NCBI GenBank assembly: GCA_020746875.1
Contig: JAGTJL010000030.1
Span: 310,001-374,000 of the forward strand
Direction of reading: 5' to 3'
Source: Rhexocercosporidium sp. MPI-PUGE-AT-0058
Taxonomy: Eukaryota; Ascomycota; Leotiomycetes; Helotiales
DNA length: 64,000 nt
Numbering within the stretch: position 1 is the first letter of the stretch; each line of letters begins with the position of its first letter. Of the stretch, positions 21,933-33,252 are shown in pieces. The notes under the pieces were generated by a model. The model did no database searches. It saw nothing but the letters and a program-made list of their open reading frames with translations, and was not told the origin of the DNA. The position numbers and the translations under genes were made by a program.

Positions 21933-23458
21933 ATGAAGCAAAGCCAACTATGGACTGTCGGGGCAACTCTTCTCGGCATCTTCGCCTCCGAAGTTGTCGC
22001 CTTCCCAGGTGTCCTCGACGGAGCAACCAGAGTCAAAGCAGATCGTCACATTGAGGGCAGACAAGGATATCCCGACCTCACCACCACATTCAATGAAAAG
22101 CTTCAACATGTTTCCACCACAGGTAAACACGCATTTGTGGCCCCGAACTTTGAGGCTGGGGACCAGAGAGGACCTTGTCCAGGGCTGAATGCCATGGGTA
22201 TGTCGTATGAACCATCTTTTGCGCAGTCGTAATTGACAAACTAAAAGCCAATCATGGATACCTGCCTCACAATGGAGTCGGAAGCCATTTGGACTTCATC
22301 CAGGGAACCTTTGATGGTAAGGTTGTCGATGGGTCGTCTTCTACTCTTCAGCTGACACCGCAACAGTCTTTGGCATGTCGGCAGATCTGTCGGGCTTCCT
22401 CACTGTTCTTGGAGGGACCATCGATGGCGATGGGCTTTCGTGGTCCATCGGTGGTCCGTCTAAAGCAAACGCGGGTATCGCACTTGGTGGTCTCCTGGGC
22501 GTTCCTCAGGGAATTTCAGGCTCACACAACAAGTACGAGTCCGATGCATCTCCAAGCCGAGGAGATTTGTATCTCCACGGGAACGACTTCACACTGCAGA
22601 TGGATCAGTACCAACAGCTTTACGATGCCGGTCAAGCAAACGGAGACAACTATGATCTCACAGTTCTGACCGACTTCCGCTCGAAGCGTTTTGACCACTC
22701 GGTTCAAAACAACCCCTACTTCTTCAATGGTACGTTGTGCGTTGATTATTTAATACCTACGACTAACAATACCTAGGACCATTCACTGGCGTCCTCGTCC
22801 AGCCTGCTGCATATACCTTTATCTACCGCTTCATGAGCAACAAGTCTGCTGAGTACCCTGCTGGAAGACTCAACGGCGATATCATGAACTCTTTCTTCGG
22901 TGTCACGAAGAATGCAGACGGAAGTCTCACCCACACTCCGGGCCACGAGGTAAGTGACACCATACAAATCCCGAGACTACTCAGAAAGAAAGAAGAGAGA
23001 AGAGATGGAACTAACGTTACCTCCAGCGCATTCCCGACAACTGGTACAAGCGTGCCGTGGGTGATGAGTATAGCATCCCTCTCCTCCAGCTTGACACACT
23101 CGCAGCTGCAGCCAAGTACCCCAAGTTCCTCAACGTCGGAGGTAATACCGGAAAGACCAACACCTTTACCGGAGTCAATGCCGAGGACCTCACTGGCGGA
23201 GTGTTCAATTCTAAGACCTTGACCGAAGGCAACAACTTGGCTTGCTTCGCCATGCAGTTTGCTGTCCAAGCCTCTCCAGATATCATCCAGTGCAGTGGTG
23301 TCTTGAACGGCATCACCAGCGCTATGTCAAGACTCACAAGCCAGGCTGCTACTTCTCTCTCGGCTTTGTCTTGCCCACAGCTTACGAAGATTGATGATGA
23401 TCAGTTCAAGAAGTTCCCCGGTTATGCCAATCTTGATTGCCAGACTGGCACATACTAG
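21933..23458 (+). CDS. Heme-thiolate peroxidase/peroxygenase (chloroperoxidase family)
   Basis: Five exons: 21933-22197, 22248-22316, 22367-22729, 22777-22949 and 23027-23458; 433 aa, all introns 46-77 bp GT-AG. A signal peptide (about 1-23) sends it to the secretory pathway. The heme-ligand Cys82 is in GPCPGLNAMANHG, the PCP motif of the family. The distal acid region is HNKYESDASPSRGD, fitting the family E-x-D-A-S pattern. These enzymes use hydrogen peroxide to oxidise, hydroxylate or halogenate small molecules. The length fits the long fungal branch that includes the sterigmatocystin-cluster peroxidase. It is divergent from the bZIP gene and near a P450, so it may act on the same small molecules. 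Confidence 0.9.
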
Positions 23459-24410
23459 CTCGAATAATCGACGGATAGGAGAGGAGTTGAGATGATTTTA
23501 CGAAGCTATGAAAAATTATGACATTGTAAATATTGCTTGTATATATTCCCTTTCATCAACCATAATAAATTCATCGAGGCGAGACTTGGCTACTTGATGC
23601 ATTCTCAACTCATCTCAATGAAGCATGCTTAATCTAGTGACATCTGGGAGTGGCATGTGATCATTTTGATTCGAATTTTATCACGCTCTTTTTCATATGC
23701 TTCCCACCATCCTGACGACCAGAGGACATTGGCAGAAGTGGTAGCGAAGTCAGGCCACTCGAGTTGGGCAATTCTCGGCGCTCCACAATCGTACCAAAAC
23801 AACAATATCCCACTCTAAACTCTATATCTGCAGCAACCACTAAGCCAAACCCCGTAATTCAGGGTCGTTCAAGAACTCGATTCAGCGATGCTTTCATGCA
23901 TTCATTTAGCCTTGTCCAGTGCAGACTAGTGCACCGGGGCGTCACACGAAATGAACAGTAATCACTTTCCAATGGACGAGCCGAGACGCACTTACAAATG
24001 CGGGTGCGGATACCACAGTACAGAGCAAGTGATTGGAGGACCAGGTCGGAAATGTGGAGTAATCAAATGACCCCTGTGGAAGGGGCTTCACTATGTATGC
24101 TTGACTCAGTGTCCTCGCAGGAGCGTTGGGCTGAATCGTGAGGTGGGATAATACATTGGTAGGAGACTGTCCGTATTGACGATTCGCATCCTAGGTCTCC
24201 TTCTGTGCGGTAATTACTGATCATCCTGACTAACTTATTTCGAAAACGGAATCGAGCGTTGTGATGCGTTCAAAATAATCTATATAAGCCGTCAGATCTG
24301 CTTTTCTCTTTCGCATATCGAACAGATTTCCCAATCAAAGCTTTCCTTCCAATCATCAAAACACACAATACTCTATAAAAAAGCACGCAAACTCTTTCAT
24401 AATTTCAACA
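23459..24410. other. Intergenic region
   Basis: About 950 bases with no supported gene. It ends with a TATA promoter and an A/C-rich leader for the NmrA-like gene. Confidence 0.5.
24281..24287 (+). promoter_or_regulatory. TATA box of the NmrA-like gene
   Basis: TATATAA, 124-130 bases before the ATG at 24411. Confidence 0.5.
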
Positions 24411-25519
24411 ATGCCACCCCCTGATAATCTCGTTCTCGTGATAGGCGGAACAGGTGCTCAAGGTCGTCCTGTGGTGAGAGGTACCATTTTTCCCCTTCCA
24501 CTGTCCAACTTCAAACACTAACTCGCGTAGCACTCGCATCCGACGGAAAATATACTGTCAGAGTCCTGACCAGGTCATCCACCTCACCCGAAGGCAAAGA
24601 GCTCTCCTCCATTCCAGGCGTAACCATTGTCGAAGGAGACAGCTATGATGAGCTCACCCTCCGCAAAGCCTTCTCAGGCATATCTTACGCATTCATCAAC
24701 ACGAACGGCTTCGCTATCGGCGAGAAAGCAGAAGTGTACTGGGGAATCCGGATATACGAACTCGCACGCGAAGCAGGTGTCAAGCATTACATCTGGGCTG
24801 GACTGATCTACTCTTCTAAGCTGGGTGGTTTTGACCCGAAGTACAAGTGTGGGCATTTGGATGGGAAGGGGAGGGTTTCTGATTATTTGGCTAGTCAGAG
24901 TACGGAGAAGATGAGGTGGTCGATTCTAACTTCGTGCTTGTATGTGGAGGGCTTGACGGATCTGTTGAGGCCGAGAGTAGGCGTTGTGAAGGAGGAGGGG
25001 GAGCAGGAGACGTTGGCTTTTGTGGCGCCGCTTGGGAAGGGGGACCTTCCGCTTATTTACCTGGAGGATTATGGTGCCTATGCGAGGTGGATGCTTGATA
25101 CGCCGGAGAGGAGTACTGGGTTGGATCTGTATGTTGCGACGGAGGACATCCCGTGGGATAAACTGGCGACGGATTTCACCGAGGTGACAGGGAAGAAGGC
25201 CGTGTATGTTGATTTAACATTGGACGAGTATTTCTCGCCCTCACTTGGGATCTTCCCTAATCCAGAGGCTGTCATTGGCAAATCAGCCGTCAATCCGAAC
25301 GATACCACACTTGTCACCGTCCGACAAAACTTCAGCGGCTTCTGGAATTCATGGAAGGATAACTTGTCCAAGAGGGATTACGCGCTGCTGGATGATATTT
25401 TGCCGACGAGAGTCAAGTCTGTCAAGGAGTGGATGATCAAGACTGGGTACACGGGGGAATACGAGCCAGTATTGAAAAATGCCAGTCGCACCCTTTCCAG
25501 TGAAGGACATGATGAGTAA
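24411..25519 (+). CDS. NmrA-like (HSCARG-type) NAD(P)-binding protein
   Basis: Two exons, 24411-24480 and 24531-25519; 352 aa. The N-terminal Rossmann motif is VIGGTGAQGRPVV, and the phase-1 intron is placed so that it reads on as RALASDGKYTVRVLTR. Next come the usual blocks IPGVTIVEGDSYD, AFINTNGFAIGE and GVKHYIWAGL. It is an atypical short-chain dehydrogenase. NmrA relatives sense NAD(P) redox state and bind GATA factors, while others are reductases. The catalytic Tyr-Lys pair of true SDR enzymes is not clear, so sensor or reductase cannot be decided. It is probably cytosolic or nuclear. It lies 1 kb behind the peroxygenase gene. Confidence 0.88.
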
Positions 25520-26897
25520 ATATCTGGGCAAATTTCAATGCAAAGAAAAGATTCCTTCCTGAATTAGTGTAGACCATAATACCTCCTCTTTCATCAAGCT
25601 CAGAGCTGAGACTCGAACCTGACTTGACTGCCATCATCCCTGGCATTGCAGTAGCGCCCGAGTGCGCCTCATTCATACTACCTTAAGTACCCTTAGCTCA
25701 TGTACTCTATTGCGAAAGAATTTACTGTTGCAGATTCTCCCTAGCACTAACAAACTTCTTCCATTTGATTTTCTCTCAGCCACAGATAATCACGATGTCT
25801 TTGCCCAGAACAAACTTTTGCAGCACCCAGGCTCTCCAGAGCCATGACCTACGCCATAAATTCGACTATGTTTGCCATAGAGGGTTCTGGTATTCCGGAA
25901 GATCATACCTTTCTAGCCACTCGATGGTGGCTGACTTTCCGGCGAAGCACTGAAACAAAAATCTCAAATCTTCCCATGAAGCTCGATTGCAGACTCGCTG
26001 CCATCTGCTTCATCCCCCATGTAGGCTATATTCTGAACTCAGATGAAAAATCCGTGGCAGGTGCAGGACTTGCAGACTTTTCTCGATGTTGTCGTTTCAG
26101 TCGATGCACATTACATCTTTCCAAATGATTCGGCTCTTGGTCATTCAGCGGAGATGATCCAGAGCCGAAGGGAGCGACTGAGTGATATCTATTGTCCCAT
26201 TATTAAGATGAATAGATCGTAACTAATCTAGAGAGCCCTAGCAATAGGAAAGTGCTTCACAACGGGGAAGTTCGTGAAGCCAGCTTCCGGTGGAAGGAGA
26301 GGAATGGCAGGGTGAGACGGGAGTTGCCCATAGGCAAAAACATCTTGGGTGCAATTGCAAATAATTGCTGCATAATTAATTCCTCAAGTTCGATGAGGAG
26401 AGTTTTTGTTGAATGCCCTTCCTGGGGAGGTAGGATTGCACTATCGGCAGTCGAGCCGCAGCTTGGCCAGAACTTCCCTTGTGCAGTTCTGGTTTGCTAT
26501 ACCGATATTGGAGGCTCGTATTGTAAAGAGAACTTTCTACTTGGTGAAGAAGGGGCAGACTGCATAGCAGGTATACTGTGTTGAGATCAAGCAGCTGGGC
26601 TACATGAGCAGCCTGCAGCAATTCGAGATCCTTAGTCACTTGGGTGTTCTCCAATGAAATTGACACTTGAGATTGGGATTGACCAGCTTTCCTACACATC
26701 TGTCCTTGAAAATCTGACCATGAATAGCCATGGCGGTATTGGTAGTACTGATACCAATATCCAGGGTTGATGCTGAGCTTGATGTTGCTGTTTGCGTCGA
26801 AATTGAACCAAGCAATGGACAAGGCATGGCTGGAAAATGGGATGGGCCACATGTCAGCTTGTCAACCTCAGTTGATCACGACTGTAGTTGGAACAGT
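25520..26897. other. Region without a recognised gene
   Basis: 1.4 kb with fragmentary frames. A minus-strand frame at 26376-26852 (158 codons) and a plus-strand frame at 26252-26584 overlap each other, and neither shows family motifs, a signal peptide or convincing splice sites. Either could be the remains of an older gene. Confidence 0.45.
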
Positions 26898-27522
26898 TTA
26901 GCATGTCTTCCTTCTGATATTTCTTCCACTATTTTTCAACATCAATATCTGTCTCCAGTATACATACACCACATTACAGAACATCATACCTGACAGCGAC
27001 TGCAAGCCAACAACAGCAAACAAGGATGCCTTCGAGGCTTGAAAAGTTGACCCGTCTCGGTAGATATGCCATGGAAATCTAGCTATCGCAGCCATCACAT
27101 TCAACGCACAGATCACAGGAAAGACGCACAGCTCAGACGGTGTTCCTATTTGTTGGTTTCGCTTGAGGTGGATTTGTTGATTAGCGATAACTTACCCGAA
27201 GCAGACTCGGCAAGCTCCAGAAGAAGATTCGGAATCGTCGTAAGAAGCAACTCAAGTATCACAAGTCCTATTGGAGCATACTGTAAACAGCGCAGCCATC
27301 GCCAGCTATTCTAAGAAACCAAGTCGTGGCCGGGACTTCCTTCGCTCAAATTCACTCACGGTCCCGGATAGCTCGTTCTGTCTCGCTCTTACTTGTAGCC
27401 CGGTCACGCAATCCTTTGCTGGAGCTTACCGGGATTTCTTCTTCAATTGTTAATTTTTTTGGGTTTCTGCTGTACATGAAGTTATGAAATCGAAGTAATG
27501 CTTTCGGTCCCTTATGCGTCAT
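26898..27522 (-). CDS. Small hypothetical membrane protein, three helices
   Basis: Predicted from spliced frames, not from one long frame. Exons, high to low: 27430-27522, 27196-27310 and 26898-27145; about 151 aa. The donor GTAAGC at 27429 (phase 0) and GTAAGT at 27195 (phase 1) join frames cleanly. The product has three hydrophobic stretches: YAPIGLVILELLLTTIPNLL, VFPVICALNVMAAIARFPW and LFAVVGLQSLSGMMF. A basic N-terminal part (KALLRFHNFMYSRNPKKL) precedes them. No family recognised. An alternative start at 27561 exists. In both cases the start overlaps the 3' end of the dioxygenase coding region by 11 or 50 bases, which is unusual for a fungus, so the true start may be the ATG at 27477, or the locus may be decaying. 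Confidence 0.42.
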
Positions 27523-28808
27523 CCAGGCCCAAAGCCTCTCGTCTCGTTGGCGCGTCTGCAATGAAATAGGGCTTCTCAGCTAAAGAGGTCACCCGTGTGC
27601 CATGTCTTGGCTCAAGTCCCTCGTAATCCCATGAAGCGTTGTGCATGGTGATGCGGTTGTCCCTAGTACTTGATTAGTGTTCACCCCGCAGATTATGGGA
27701 TTTCAGGGACACTTACCACAAAGCACTGGTTCTCGGAGTCCACTTGAAGCGCACCTGAATGTCGACATTGCTCTCATACACGTGGTAAAGGTAGTTCAAG
27801 ATAGCGTCGCTTTCATCTTTGTCCAACCCGACAATCGACTTGGTCATTGCTCTGTTAACCCAAAGAGCCTTCCAGCCAGTCGCAGGGTGGACTCGCACGA
27901 TAGGATGGATACGTTCCACGTGCTTTGGTCCAGCATTTGGGTCGTTGCGGTCGAGGTAGGTGTGAGCACTCACGTAAATTGCTTCTCTACCATCGATGAT
28001 CTTGCGGAATCCAGGACTCAACTTGGAGTACGCTGCATAACCGCTTGCCCATAGGGTGTCACCTCCAACTGATGGGACGGTGTCATTGTGAAGGTGAGTG
28101 ATGCCCGCTGGGTGCCTCTCGTGGACAAGGTCACTGATCATAGTTAGTACTCGCTCGCTTATTGTGTGAGAACATACGTGTGCCATCTGGAAGCACCTCC
28201 AGGCTGTCTGAACGATGCCTTCCTCTCAGTAGCCATGAGTGCAGGCCACAAGACACTGACGCCTGGGAGACCTGGAACGTGAGGAACTTGTGGCTATCAA
28301 CCGTTAGCTTACCCACTCGCAACCAAGGAACAGCCAATCTCACATGGATCTCAACCTCTCCAAAATACGCTCCTAATTTCTTCTGCTCCTGTGGGCTGAG
28401 ATCCTGGTCTCTAAAGAACACCACCGATCTCTCTGCAATGAGTAGAGCAAGCTCATCTTTCTGTGTATCCGTCAAATCCTTCAGCTGCAGACCAACGATC
28501 TCGGTCCCGATATGCGCAGTAAGATGAATGACTTCCTTGGCTGCTGAGAACAAAGCGGACTTCGACTTATCAGCTCGCGCCCCAGCGTCAATGTGCTCCC
28601 GCTCAACATCACGGATGCTGGTGGCATCATCTAGGTACAAAGGCTTTCCTGGCCGCTCGGGGTAGCCATTACTGAGATCAATGCCGGCTTTTTCCAGTCG
28701 AGCGCGAGCTGCTGGCGGTAGTGGGAGGGTATCTTTCTTTTGGACGATGAAGTCCTTGATGTGTGAGGCGATTGGGCGGACCTCGGTCTCCGTCGCTGAT
28801 GGAGCCAT
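27512..28808 (-). CDS. Alpha-ketoglutarate-dependent dioxygenase (TauD/TfdA family)
   Basis: Four exons, high to low: 28344-28808, 28178-28293, 27717-28133 and 27512-27662; 382 aa. It uses Fe(II), oxygen and 2-oxoglutarate to oxidise a small organic substrate. The iron ligands are visible: HxD in SRWHTD (formed across the intron at 28134-28177) and the distal His in ITMHNASWDY. The 2-oxoglutarate-binding Arg is in HGTRVTS. Other family blocks are VVFFRDQDLSPQEQ, PSVGGDTLWASGYAAY and HPIVRVHPATGWKALWVN. The fungal members act on sulfonates such as taurine (JLP1 type), sulfate esters or phenoxy acids. It is divergent from a Dal5-type permease 0.9 kb away, which suggests uptake and oxidation of one substrate. 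Confidence 0.92.
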
Positions 28809-29722
28809 GGTGATACTGATGATCTGTACTGGCACCTAGGTAAGGTGCGTGTGTTGTTTCACGTGGTTTCAAAACAAAGTGGTGAAGCGAGAAGAAGCGA
28901 GGTATTGTCTGACTGCAATCTTGAGAAAAAGGATGTTCTTTTGAGGATCTTTTATCTAACCTCTCATCTACACCCTTTCATGTCCATTGTGCGCTTTCCC
29001 CCCTCCCTCCTTTTTTTTGATTTCTAATGAATCGCGTGTGCCCATAAAACGACATTGTGAATCAATGAGGGGTAATCTGGAGTTGAAGCTCATTCGTGTC
29101 CGGGGGATTTACAAGATGTGGGGTCAATTGCGTGCTTCCACCCTTCCTGATATCCGCGCTCTCAACATCCAATCGTCTATTCCAAGACGCGTTTGATACG
29201 TTCGATGTGGCCTATTTGGTTCAATTCATTGGTTCTTAAGATGACATCCACGTTGCAGGCCATCTGATAATTCCCCGATCTTATCGTGGCAGATTGCTCG
29301 CATCCTCTTCTCATTTGATAGATCATAATGCTCTATCTATGGCATCAAATGTCTCGAGAGCACAACATATGTACAGCTCCAAGATATTGTTTCTGACAAA
29401 GCATCGGCCTTCCCCGCTCCCGTTGCTGTGGGTCTATTGTCTGTGAAGCAACTTGTCTCATCCAAGTAATCAGCATTCTAGTAAGGCGATGACTTCTCTG
29501 CTCATTGCGTAACGCAGAGATGGGCTCCAGAGCACGCAATACACGAGGTGTAATGCCTCATGGAATGACCAGCCTGACGGTGACTCCAGGAGTAGGTACT
29601 TCCGAGCCTAGGGTTTATTTTGAGGATGTGGCATGGAACTGACAATCTCCTCGAGGACCCAAAAAGTAGATTCGTCGTAGAGCTAAGACGAGTGCGCCTT
29701 CTTTTTGATATCTGCAGATGAA
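28809..29722. other. Shared 5' region between dioxygenase and permease
   Basis: About 910 bases between divergent starts. It holds a T-rich run near 29007 and no supported gene. It may contain common control sites for the pair. Confidence 0.5.
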
Positions 29723-31415
29723 ATGGTCGACGATAAGTCCCGGCTTCTGCCTTCCCAAACGTCGTCTTCTTCTGGCTCGGAATCTGAGCGTAGTTCAGTC
29801 CGGCGCGATGGGCAAAAGAAGGCACCATGGTGGTCGCACATCTGGGTGAGTCTGCACTCTAGTCCAGGAACTATTTCGTAGTGCGAGAAAGCTTCTGACG
29901 AATCTCAGGACTATGACCCAGAACGGGTGAGAGAAGAGCGCAAACTCCTCCAGAAACTCGATTTTTCCCTCCTAACTATCCTATCACTTGGCTACTTCAT
30001 CAAGAACCTAGACCAAACAAACATATCCAACGCCTACGTTTCCGGGATGAAAGAAGCACTAAAGATGAATGCAAACGAGCTTAATATGATAGATGTCGCT
30101 TGGACAGTTGGCTATGTCATTGGTCAACTCCCCTCCCAATTCGTTCTTGCCAAAGTGCGGCCGTCGATTTGGATCCCATCCTGCGAGTTACTGTGGACAC
30201 TCCTTACGTTCTGTCTTGCAGCTACGTCGAGCTCGAAGCAAGTCATTGCCATTCGCTTCCTTGTCGGTCTTGTCGAGTCGATCTTCTACCCTGCCGCTCA
30301 CTTCCTTATCGGATCCTGGTATAAGCCCTCCGAACTGGGAAAGCGAGCATGCATATTCCACGCTTCGTCCGCAGTAGCAGGAATGTTCTCGGGCTACCTC
30401 CAAGCAGCGGTTAGCAAAGGCCTGGGAGGTACAATGGGCAAAGAAGGCTGGCAATGGCTGTTCATAATGGACGGAATAATCAGCCTTCCGATCTGCTTGG
30501 CTGGATACTTCCTCATCCCTGATTTGCCTGAAAATACGCGAGCGTTTTATCTAACGCAAGATGATGCTGAGAGAGCTAGGAAGAGAATGCGTGATGTGGG
30601 AAGAGCACCGAGAAAGGAGCTCGGATGGTCGATTCTGAAAAGAACCTTTGCGAGATGGCATGTCTATGGATTGACAGTGTTGTATGTCGTGTTTATCAAT
30701 ACAGGCCCGTCGGGAAGTGTGGCTCCTCTGGCTCTCTGGTTGAAATCTAGGGGATTCCCAGTCACTTTAGTTGTAAGTCACTTCTTTCTTTACAAGTCTC
30801 AGAATTGCTTCCCCTTTCTAGGCAATGCTCATGAAGGGAATGAAGAATATCATCCCGACAGGCCAAAGTGCGGTCCAGCTCGTAACAACGATCGGGTTTG
30901 CCATACTGAGTGATTTTCTCCGTAATCGCCCCCTGGTCATGGGCATTTCCGCCGTAAGTTTCTCAATTGACCTTGATGCCCTAGATAACAGGATGATTAA
31001 CATCTGGCAGTCCTTCGGCTTTCTATCATACCTCCTCCTCGCCATCTGGAATATTCCCACTGCCCTGAAATACGTCGCCTACTTTGTTGGACGCGGCTCA
31101 GTAGCTTTCGGCCCACTCGCCATGTCCTGGGCCAACGAGATCTGTAGCGCTGATGCGGAAGAACGCGCCATTGTCCTTGGGATTATGAATGCGAGTGGAT
31201 ATGCTGTTAACTCGTGGTTGCCAGCGCTCACGTACCCGGTCGGGGATGCTCCGCAGTTCAAGACGGGGTTTAGATTTAGTGTGGTGGCGATGGTAGTGCA
31301 GGTTTTGGTTATGGGGGTTGTTTGGGCTGCAAGGAGGAGAGAAGATGGGAGAAGGAATAGGAGGGGTTCGAGAGGGTGGGGCGAGGCAAACGGGTTTATA
31401 AGGCTGGAAGATTAA
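29723..31415 (+). CDS. MFS permease, anion:cation symporter family (Dal5/allantoate type)
   Basis: Four exons: 29723-29845, 29909-30772, 30822-30953 and 31011-31415; 507 aa. The 57-bp third intron is free of stops but has good GTAAGT, branch and CAG sites, and removing it joins MGISA to SFGFLSYLLLA. It is a 12-helix plasma-membrane carrier with the family signature NLDQTNISNAYVSGM in helix 1-2 and KNIIPTGQSAVQLVTT in the second half. Relatives import allantoate, nicotinate, pantothenate, sulfonates or small peptides. Divergence from the TauD-type gene fits a sulfonate or organic acid substrate, but this is inference. The C-terminus ends in an Arg-rich tail. The start at 29723 gives a Ser-rich cytosolic N-terminus. 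Confidence 0.9.
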
Positions 31416-31875
31416 TGGAATTGTGGTAAGTAAGGCTCTCTCATGAAAGAACACGCGTGGCAATAAACTTATCTCGCTGAAGTCGAGCAAGAAGCTACAG
31501 TTCGCAGGGCAAGTCAGCCCAGATCCTTTCCAGAGACTCGGGGCTGCAGGTGGGCTGGCTTTTGTAACAGCACCCGAGTAGGTTCATTCGAGCTTGGTTT
31601 TCTTGCGAAGTTTATTGTCATATTTCTAATTGCAGTTTTGTATAATTTCACCTTATACTCTTCAGAATTTCGTACAATTATAGATAGAAGAGAAACGTTC
31701 TCTGTCAGTCGTAGAGGACCAAAGTTCCAGCGCTTTGAGAAAGTCTTTTCCATTTCAGCGCTTCAATTCTAGATCTGCTCTGGAATAAAAGAAGATAATA
31801 TTGAAGAGTGAGTTTTGTTCCAATAGAAGCAGTAGTAAGCTTCTTCTGTCGCAAATAGCAGGCTAGTTCTACTAA
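31416..31875. other. Intergenic region
   Basis: 460 bases between convergent genes; short frames only. Confidence 0.5.
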
Positions 31876-32368
31876 TTAGTCCTTCTGCTCATGAATGGCT
31901 ATCACAGCCAGCCCAACGACGAATACGGTAATACCACAGATGAAGATCCCAGCAGGCAGGTTTGGGGGGCTGACCCAGATAACGAAGAGGAGCCCTAAAA
32001 CCATTACTCCCTTAGACAGCATCCACTTCCATGCCTTCCCCTCCTCCTCGATTTCCGAAGGTCTTTTTCCTAAAAGCGACGTTACGGAGATAATTGCTGT
32101 CGCAATCTCGGAGGGATCCTCCCCTTCAGACGTAAGCGCTTTTCTACTCACCTACGAGCACATACTTACATTTAATGCATTGGATTTCCAAGTTTGAGCG
32201 GGGATCGCTGTCGCTTCCGAGTTTAACATTCTTGATGGAAATCGAACTTTCTCTGTCACTGTCTCTTTTTGTGTTTGATATCGCTTTGGTGGTGTTCCCC
32301 ACTTCAGCAATTAGTACAAGAGATTCATGGATGGATAAGCGTAGAATTACGAAGCCAGAATAGCTCAT
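31876..32368 (-). CDS. Hypothetical small membrane protein
   Basis: Two exons, high to low: 32170-32368 and 31876-32123; 148 aa. The intron is only 46 bp (GTAAGT donor, acceptor GAAG) but keeps frame, and both frames look protein-like. The N-terminal half is polar, with a Ser/Asp/Lys-rich stretch. The C-terminal half has two hydrophobic helices, KGVMVLGLLFVIWVS and GIFICGITVFVVGLAVIAI, and ends in HEQKD. No family recognised. It lies beside the HeLo-like gene and in the same direction. It could instead be two unrelated frames; expression data would settle that. Confidence 0.38.
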
Positions 32369-32530
32369 AGCTATCCATTTTTGACGGTTTGTAGTTTAGT
32401 GTCGGAATGCCGTGGGTGCTGGCCAAATAGACTAACCCCTCACTCAAACGTCCTCTTTTGAAATCGATGCCATCCACTTCCCTATCACTGAGTCAGTGTT
32501 CGTGTAGGAATGTAGGGAAGAGACTCGTCG

Positions 32531-33252
32531 TTACCATTTCCTTGGCTCAGGAATAGTGCTCTCGTATCCTGGAGGCTGACGGGTAGAGCCATATTGGGTA
32601 GCATTCATAGCTTCCTGGGCTTCTTGGCTCAATCCGCCTGGATATCTATTCCCAGACCCGCTGCTTGCTGCTTCAGCGCTGTATGTCGCTGACGATGTTT
32701 GTTGCAGTCGCGAAAAGTCGTGTTGCAGCTCACTGAGCTTTAATAGAGTTTCGAAGAGCATTGTTTCCACTCTTTGGCTACTTTGGCTGTCTTGAATGTC
32801 AACACTGTAATCCCAAAATAAGATATTACTGAAGCAACAAACTGGATGAGAGTAACCTGCAACGACCCAAGCATTTGTCCATAACTCCTCAACTGGGTAC
32901 AAAACGCAGCGACCTCGCTCCTCTTGATAGACCAAGATACTTTCTTCGCAAAAGACATCTTGTTTTTCTGCCCAACACCTTCAATCCGCCTTAACAGTTC
33001 TTCCACTGTAGCGGTACATCCTCTTATTACCTGCGTCGTCAAGCTCAACCACTGCTCATTTGGCCTCGCTTTATTGCTCTCCAGTGCCAATTCGAGGGAT
33101 ATGTTGACTCTGTATAACGTATCGACCTCGATTGCCACTGATTTGGCTTCTTTGTTAACCCCGCTGAAAGCGCTGATTGCTGTGGTTATGCTTAGGAGAG
33201 AGGAGCTGAGACCGCCAACAGCGGCTATGATTCCGAGGACTTCGGCGGCCAT
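32531..33252 (-). CDS. HeLo-like (fungal NLR-type N-terminal) domain protein
   Basis: Start at 33252 (MAAEVLGIIAAVGGLSSSLL). The first 125 residues look like the helical fungal N-terminal domain found in front of NACHT/ANK proteins (Helo_like_N/SesA-type class), with an amphipathic membrane-seeking N-terminus. No NTPase or repeat domain follows. Preferred splicing joins 32867-33252 to 32531-32804 (219 aa), with the weak donor GTCGTT. The tail is then Ser/Glu-rich and contains a PPGY motif, a WW-type ligand. Without splicing the frame stops at 32740 (170 aa). Domain-only HeLo-like proteins can act as cell-death effectors or as partners of receptors; here this is inference. The nearby ankyrin gene has the same kind of N-terminus. 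Confidence 0.6.

Noticed and set aside
17192..25519. A full secondary-metabolite biosynthetic cluster
   Set aside because: No polyketide synthase, peptide synthetase, terpene cyclase or prenyltransferase in the window; only a tailoring-type gene group can be claimed.
26376..26852. 158-codon minus-strand frame
   Set aside because: Reads loosely protein-like but has no family features and is opposed by a similar plus-strand frame at 26252-26584; kept only as a possible relic.
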